NCBI GenBank assembly: GCA_015494185.1
Contig: WGBT01000133.1
Location: forward strand, 1-10,746
Source: Hyphomicrobiales bacterium
Lineage (GTDB): Bacteria; Pseudomonadota; Alphaproteobacteria; Rhizobiales; S144-35
Direction: 5' to 3'
DNA length: 10,746 bases
Made by a program: the position numbers and the translations under genes. The notes beneath the pieces are model-generated. The model was given only the letters and a program-made list of their open reading frames with translations, ran no database searches and was not told the origin of the DNA. Positions 7,471 through 10,746 of this stretch are shown here, piece by piece. Position 1 is the stretch's first letter, and every line of letters starts with the position of its first letter.

Positions 7471-8517
7471 TCAGGCTGCCAACAGCCCGCTGTCTTCAAC
7501 AAGTTTGGCCAGCGAAACCGCAGGTCTTGCCCCCATATGGGAAATGATTTCAGCCGCCGCAAGCCCCCCCAGACGGGCACTTGTTTCAAGATCGAGCTGC
7601 CGTGTCAAACCATAGAGAAAGCCAGCCGCATAAAGATCGCCGGCCCCTGTGGTATCCACCACCTTGCTGACCGGTTCCGCCGCCACAGGGATCATTTCCC
7701 CTTCGAAGACAATCACCGAACCCTTGGCGCCACGAGTGAGAGCCGCAAGACGGCATTCATTGGAAACCTGCCTACAAGCTTCATCGAAATCCGTGGTTTC
7801 ATAAAGCGAGCAGATTTCTTCTTCATTGGCGAACAGAATATCCACCCCGCCTTTGATCAAGCTGCGAAAGGCGGCACGGTGGCGATCGACGCAAAACCCG
7901 TCAGACAGGCTCAACGCCACTTTCCGGCCGGCATCGGCCGCCATTCTGGCCGCTTCGAAAAATGCCGCCTTGGCTTCTGGCGGGTCGAACAAATAGCCCT
8001 CCAAATAGGTGATCCCCGCAGCTGCAATCGTTTCTTGAGAAACCTCGCCATTGCCAAGCTCCACACTGGCGCCCAGATAGGTATTCATGGTGCGTTCACC
8101 ATCAGGGGTCACCAAAATCAAGCAACGGGCGGTGGGCTTCCCAGACGCACCGGCGGTGGGAGCCGTCTCATAACTGACCCCGGCTGCGGTCAGATCATGG
8201 CGGAACACTTCGCCCAGTTGATCATCGGCCACCTTGCCGATAAAGGCGGCCCGCCCCCCCAGTGAGGCCAGCCCGGCCATGGTGTTGGCCGCCGATCCCC
8301 CCGACGATTCAATCCCAGGCCCCATGGCTTGATACAGCGCTTCGGCCTGTTCGGTATTGATCAGTTGCATATGCCCCTTGGGCAGGTCATGCTGCTTGAG
8401 AAATTCATCATCACAAGTGGCGATGATATCGACGATGGCATTGCCGATACCGACCACATCGAATTTCGTGGCCGAAGCATCGAGCGGCAATATGGAGCGG
8501 CTGGCCTGCTGTTTCAT
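7471..8517 (-). CDS. adenosine kinase (PfkB/ribokinase family)
   Basis: This 348-residue sugar/nucleoside kinase would phosphorylate adenosine to AMP with ATP in the cytoplasm. The opening FDVVGIGNAIVDIIA (residues 19-33) and the first PfkB signature with GGSAANTMAGLASLGG (73-88) are those of the bacterial adenosine kinase branch. NEEE at 231-234 is the conserved metal/phosphate motif. The second PfkB signature, VVDTTGAGDLYAAGFLYGL (287-305), contains the anion hole and the catalytic base Asp294. Length fits the family (about 330-350). The substrate is assigned by overall resemblance to alphaproteobacterial adenosine kinases; a related ribokinase-like specificity cannot be excluded. ATG at 8517 is preceded by a GGGGGA stretch about 11 nt upstream. 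Seven-C runs occur in the sequence (plus strand about 7564-7570 and 8254-8260) without breaking the frame. Confidence 0.9.
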   Translation of the reverse strand: MKQQASRSILPLDASATKFDVVGIGNAIVDIIATCDDEFLKQHDLPKGHMQLINTEQAEALYQAMGPGIESSGGSAANTMAGLASLGGRAAFIGKVADDQLGEVFRHDLTAAGVSYETAPTAGASGKPTARCLILVTPDGERTMNTYLGASVELGNGEVSQETIAAAGITYLEGYLFDPPEAKAAFFEAARMAADAGRKVALSLSDGFCVDRHRAAFRSLIKGGVDILFANEEEICSLYETTDFDEACRQVSNECRLAALTRGAKGSVIVFEGEMIPVAAEPVSKVVDTTGAGDLYAAGFLYGLTRQLDLETSARLGGLAAAEIISHMGARPAVSLAKLVEDSGLLAA

Positions 8518-8855
8518 TTGTTGGCGTATCCCCCGTGTTTTTTGCAGATCGTGTGAGCGTCAATGAAAGGGCCATTCGAGATTACAACCCGCCCGCACTA
8601 TAGGCCAGCCCGGCTGCGCCTGTGAACCTCAAAATCAGTAAAACTTTTGCCCCCCTGCAACCGCGTCTCAAGTCTCAATCGGCTCGTGAAAATTCTGTAT
8701 CAGACCAGCCAGACAGTAACCGGCTGATACCGGAGGTCTTTTTCATCGACCTTTCCATGCTTTCCGTATCCCTTTGAAGTGTCTTCATAAATCGAACGGC
8801 ATACGAGCCAAGGCCCAAGGGCCTTTGGTATAATTTCCCCATCTGACCTTGACCT
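8518..8855. other. gene-free region upstream of adenosine kinase, with hairpins
   Basis: Open frames here have no family resemblance. Visible structures: GTATCAG (8697-8703) with CTGATAC (8724-8730), and AAGGCCC-AA-GGGCCTT (8810-8825), a compact 7-bp hairpin. The adenosine kinase promoter should lie toward 8518-8600 on the minus strand, but I see no good hexamer pair. ATCTGACCTTG (8841-8851) nearly repeats ATCTGACATTG at the right end of the structured repeat (8991-9001). Confidence 0.5.
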
Positions 8856-9001
8856 GTCCTTCCATTCCATGGTGAGCGTTTTTGCATTTTCGGAAACTTT
8901 GTCAAGGGTGAAACCGCTTCGCGGCCGCTTTAGCGGCCCTTGACAAAGTTTCCGAAAATGCCAGTGTCTCATCATGGAATGGAAGGGCGGATCTGACATT
9001 G
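8856..9001. repeat. structured repeat element, copy 1 (full, nested cruciform)
   Basis: The outer arms CCTTCCATTCCATG (8858-8871) and CATGGAATGGAAGG (8973-8986) are exact reverse complements. Nested inside, 8884-8908 and 8937-8961 form a perfect 25-bp inverted repeat (left arm starts GCATTTTCGGAAAC, ends TTTGTCAAGGG). The 28-nt loop holds two adjacent mini-hairpins, CCGC-TTC-GCGG (8914-8924) and CCGC-TTTA-GCGG (8925-8936). The segment is closely related to 10519-10605: CATTCCATGGTGAGCG plus TTTTTG on the left, and GATCTGACATTG on the right, are identical in both. It lies 113 nt downstream of the odhB stop. No open frame of note; it is an intergenic palindromic repeat of a kind I cannot name. 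Confidence 0.88.
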
Positions 9002-9003
9002 TC

Positions 9004-9035
9004 TAGGCTCACGCCCTTTACGGGTCCTGAGCCTA
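9004..9035. terminator. odhB: hairpin downstream of odhB, possible transcript end
   Basis: TAGGCTCA (9004-9011) pairs perfectly with TGAGCCTA (9028-9035). The loop holds an inner CCC/GGG pair around TTTA. It lies about 80 nt after the odhB stop and directly abuts structured repeat copy 1. There is no T run on either side, so a Rho-independent terminator is doubtful; it could be an RNA 3'-end stabiliser or part of the repeat complex. Confidence 0.4.
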
Positions 9036-9114
9036 AAGGATTGGGAAGCGATTGCTAAACTTTGAAACCATCTACACCGGAAAATGATGGGATCGATGCT
9101 TGACCAGAGCGCCC

Positions 9115-10416
9115 CTAGACCTCCAACAACAAGCGTTCCGGGCCTTCGATGGCTTCCTTGACGCGGACCAGAAAGGTCACCGCCTCCTTGCCATCGACGA
9201 TACGGTGATCATAGGTCAGCGCCAGATACATCATTGGCCGTATCGTGATCTTGCCTTCGCGAACGACAGCCCGATCCTCGATCTTATGCATCCCCAAAAT
9301 CCCTGATTGCGGCCTGTTCAGTATGGGAGTTGACATCATCGATCCATAAACCCCGCCGTTGGAGATGGTAAAGGTGCCCCCTTGCATCTCATCGATGGTC
9401 AGTTTGCCCGCCCGCGCGCGGGTGGCAAAATCGGCAATCTGGCGCTCGATTTCAGCAAGACTCAACCGATCGGCTTCCCGAACCACCGGCACCACCAGCC
9501 CTTTGTCGGTCCCCACAGCAATGCCGATGTGATAGTAATTCTTGTAAACGATCTCATCCCCATCGATTTCGGCATTGATCGCCGGGATTTCCTTCAAAGC
9601 ATTGACACAGGCTTTGATGAAGAAGCTCATGAAGCCAAGCTTGACACCATATTTTTGCTGAAACGCGGCTTGATACTTCTTGCGCAGCTCGATCACCGCG
9701 GCCATATCGACCTCATTGAAGGTGGTCAGCATCGCCGCCGTGTTCTGCGCCTCTTTCAGCCGCCTTACAATGGTTTGACGCAAGCGGCTCATTTTTACCC
9801 GTTCCTCACGGGCGCGATCATCCGCCGATTGCGGGGCCGGTATTGGCTCAGACATCGGGGGTTCAGGCATCGGGGGGGCAGGTATGGGAGGCGCCGAAGT
9901 CGGGGCTTTTGGCAAATCCATTGCAGGCGGCCGCACTTCGGAAGGCGGTTTCATGGCCTCGGCTTCAGACGCCGGCGTCTCTGGCCTGGAAGGTCTAGCC
10001 GCCGCTTGCTGCTGGAGCTGGCCATTTTCCTTCAAGGCAGAACTTTGCACCGGGCCGTCATTGGCCTTGGCAACCGTCTTGTGTAGGTCTGATCGCTGGC
10101 TGTGGGGCTTTTGCACCGCTGACGTGGCCGCCGGATCCGATTGGGAAGCTTGTTGCGGGGGGGGCGCTCCAACATCAGCAATTTCCGCAATCGCCCCCAA
10201 AAGTGCTCCCGTTTCCACCGTTTCCCCTTCGCTTACGGCGATCTCGGCCAAGACCCCACTCGCCGGGGCAGGGACTTCAACGGTCACCTTCTCGGTTTCG
10301 AGTTCAACCAGCGGCTCATCGACGGTCACCGCATCCCCGGCCGCCTTCAGCCAGTGGGCCACGGTGGCTTCGGTAATCGATTCGCCTAAAGCCGGCACCT
10401 TGATTTCTGTCGCCAT
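9115..10416 (-). CDS. odhB: 2-oxoglutarate dehydrogenase E2, dihydrolipoyllysine succinyltransferase, lacking a subunit-binding domain
   Basis: This 433-residue E2 core enzyme (also called sucB) transfers the succinyl group from lipoamide to CoA. The lipoyl domain spans residues 2-76, with the lipoyl lysine at Lys43 in ETEKVTV. The catalytic domain spans about 205-433, containing RLKEAQNTAAMLTTFNE, GGTFTISNGGVYGS and the active-site YDHRIVDG with His404 and Asp408. Bacterial E2o proteins normally carry a roughly 35-residue E3/E1-binding domain between these; here residues 80-204 are only an Ala/Pro/Gln/Ser linker with a run of PPIPAPPMPEPPMSEPIPAP. The start is ATG 10416, the usual family start MATEIKVPALGES with GGGGGAAGCAGG just before it; the frame stays open to ATG 10488 but that extension is unlike the family. 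An 8-C run encodes part of the linker. It lies downstream of odhA in the same operon. Confidence 0.96.
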   Translation of the reverse strand: MATEIKVPALGESITEATVAHWLKAAGDAVTVDEPLVELETEKVTVEVPAPASGVLAEIAVSEGETVETGALLGAIAEIADVGAPPPQQASQSDPAATSAVQKPHSQRSDLHKTVAKANDGPVQSSALKENGQLQQQAAARPSRPETPASEAEAMKPPSEVRPPAMDLPKAPTSAPPIPAPPMPEPPMSEPIPAPQSADDRAREERVKMSRLRQTIVRRLKEAQNTAAMLTTFNEVDMAAVIELRKKYQAAFQQKYGVKLGFMSFFIKACVNALKEIPAINAEIDGDEIVYKNYYHIGIAVGTDKGLVVPVVREADRLSLAEIERQIADFATRARAGKLTIDEMQGGTFTISNGGVYGSMMSTPILNRPQSGILGMHKIEDRAVVREGKITIRPMMYLALTYDHRIVDGKEAVTFLVRVKEAIEGPERLLLEV

Positions 10417-10464
10417 CCTGCTTCCCCCTGCCACCTCAATCCCGCCCAAGAACAACCATAAATC

Positions 10465-10495
10465 GCAGCAAACATGACGGACAATCATTTGCTGC
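10465..10495. repeat. hairpin in the odhA-odhB spacer
   Basis: GCAGCAAA (10465-10472) and TTTGCTGC (10488-10495) form a perfect 8-bp stem with a 15-nt loop, about 50 nt ahead of the odhB start on the transcript. No T run follows, so it is more likely a processing or stability structure than a terminator. Confidence 0.45.
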
Positions 10496-10518
10496 CGAGT
10501 CTCTCACAGCCCAAACTC

Positions 10519-10605
10519 GCCCTTGCATTCCATGGTGAGCGTTTTTGTATTTTCGACAAGTTTGTCAAGCTTCCATCATGAAATACAAGGGCTGATCTGA
10601 CATTG
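10519..10605. repeat. structured repeat element, copy 2 (shortened)
   Basis: It is in the same orientation as the copy at 8856-9001. The left block CATTCCATGGTGAGCG followed by TTTTTG and then, after one changed base, ATTTTCG, together with the right end GATCTGACATTG, are conserved. The right inner arm and the loop with mini-hairpins are missing; a small palindrome GACAAGTTTGTC (10555-10566) takes their place. The outer stem (10519-10534 with 10577-10592) pairs at 14 of 16 positions. Both mismatches are C/A on the plus strand, which read as G-U wobbles in minus-strand RNA, the sense of the odh transcript. It lies between odhA and odhB. Confidence 0.85.
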
Positions 10606-10645
10606 CCGATCACGAACCATCTAAGATTACATGCCGCTTGACACT

Positions 10646-10746
10646 TCAAAGCGAAAAGACCGCCTCGATCAGGCTTTCTTTTTCGCGCTCATGGGTTGCC
10701 AACAATCCGGTTGCCGTCGCCGCTGATTCCGGCCGGCCAATATAGC
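10646..10746 (-). CDS. odhA: 2-oxoglutarate dehydrogenase E1, C-terminal end only
   Basis: The last 32 codons before TGA (10646-10648) read YIGRPESAATATGLLATHER followed by EKESLIEAVFSL. This matches the C-terminal tail of E1o proteins, which end in a Y-x-GRPxSAxxAxG motif followed by a His-containing helix. The rest of the gene (usually over 900 residues) lies beyond the right edge. E1o is the thiamine-diphosphate enzyme that decarboxylates 2-oxoglutarate and succinylates the E2 lipoyl group. The gene order odhA-odhB on the same strand is standard. The 229-bp gap to odhB is longer than usual and is filled by a structured repeat and a hairpin. Confidence 0.92.
   Translation of the reverse strand, partial: YIGRPESAATATGLLATHEREKESLIEAVFSL

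Noticed and set aside
8700..8999. Minus-strand open frame of 99 codons, and an overlapping 76-codon frame at 8675-8905
   Set aside because: Both run through the perfect inverted repeat and hairpins, resemble no known family, and lack a supported ribosome site; they are better explained by the repeat.
8841..9001. ATCTGACCTTG (8841-8851) and ATCTGACATTG (8991-9001) as a target-site duplication around repeat copy 1
   Set aside because: The right sequence also occurs at the right end of copy 2 (10595-10605), so it belongs to the element; the left one may be a relic of another copy.
10417..10488. 24-codon N-terminal extension of OdhB from ATG 10488
   Set aside because: The family begins at MATEIKVPALGES with a good ribosome site at 10416; the extension overlaps a hairpin arm and is Cys/Trp-rich, unlike any E2.
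1..10746. CRISPR arrays, tRNA or rRNA genes, prophage or insertion sequence genes
   Set aside because: I looked for regular repeat-spacer spacing, T-loop-like motifs and transposase-like proteins and saw none.

Overview
The window comes from an alphaproteobacterial chromosome with moderately high GC. The gene families and their order point this way: a MoxR / DUF58 / BatA-type operon divergent from a DUF6111 gene and a CCA-adding enzyme, plus an odhA-odhB pair. I cannot name a genus. I see no phage, plasmid, transposase, CRISPR or RNA gene. The genes are ordinary core genes; most of what is unusual lies in the spacers.

Layout. Positions 1-4027 (minus strand) hold moxR, a DUF58 gene and a large BatA-like/DUF4159-type membrane protein gene cut by the left edge. 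They are transcribed leftward from a probable sigma70-type promoter near 4069-4097. The DUF58 and BatA-like genes are separated by an unexpected 254-bp spacer with an inverted-repeat element. Positions 4368-6076 (plus strand) hold a small two-helix membrane protein (DUF6111 type) and the tRNA CCA-adding enzyme. Positions 6077-6474 form a convergent spacer with two inverted-repeat structures and no gene. Positions 6475-8517 (minus) hold an orphan periplasmic amino-acid-type solute-binding protein and an adenosine kinase (PfkB family). Positions 8518-9114 are a roughly 600-bp gene-free region full of dyad symmetry. Positions 9115-10746 (minus) hold odhB (2-oxoglutarate dehydrogenase E2) and the last 32 codons of odhA (E1).

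Two observations stand out. First, a structured repeat occurs twice in the same orientation, once on each side of odhB (8856-9001 and 10519-10605). Copy 1 carries a perfect 25-bp inverted repeat inside a perfect 14-bp outer stem, with two mini-hairpins in its loop. Copy 2 is a shortened version whose outer stem is kept by one compensatory base-pair exchange and two changes that read as G-U wobbles only on the strand of the odh transcript. Second, OdhB has no recognisable E3/E1-binding (peripheral subunit-binding) domain. A proline/alanine-rich linker joins the lipoyl domain directly to the catalytic domain, as in mitochondrial DLST and unlike the usual bacterial enzyme.

How the genes work together: MoxR, DUF58 and BatA-like proteins form a conserved chaperone/VWA-like module of uncertain substrate. 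The CCA enzyme matures tRNA. OdhA and OdhB catalyse the 2-oxoglutarate step of the TCA cycle. Adenosine kinase salvages adenosine. No evident pathway links these blocks.
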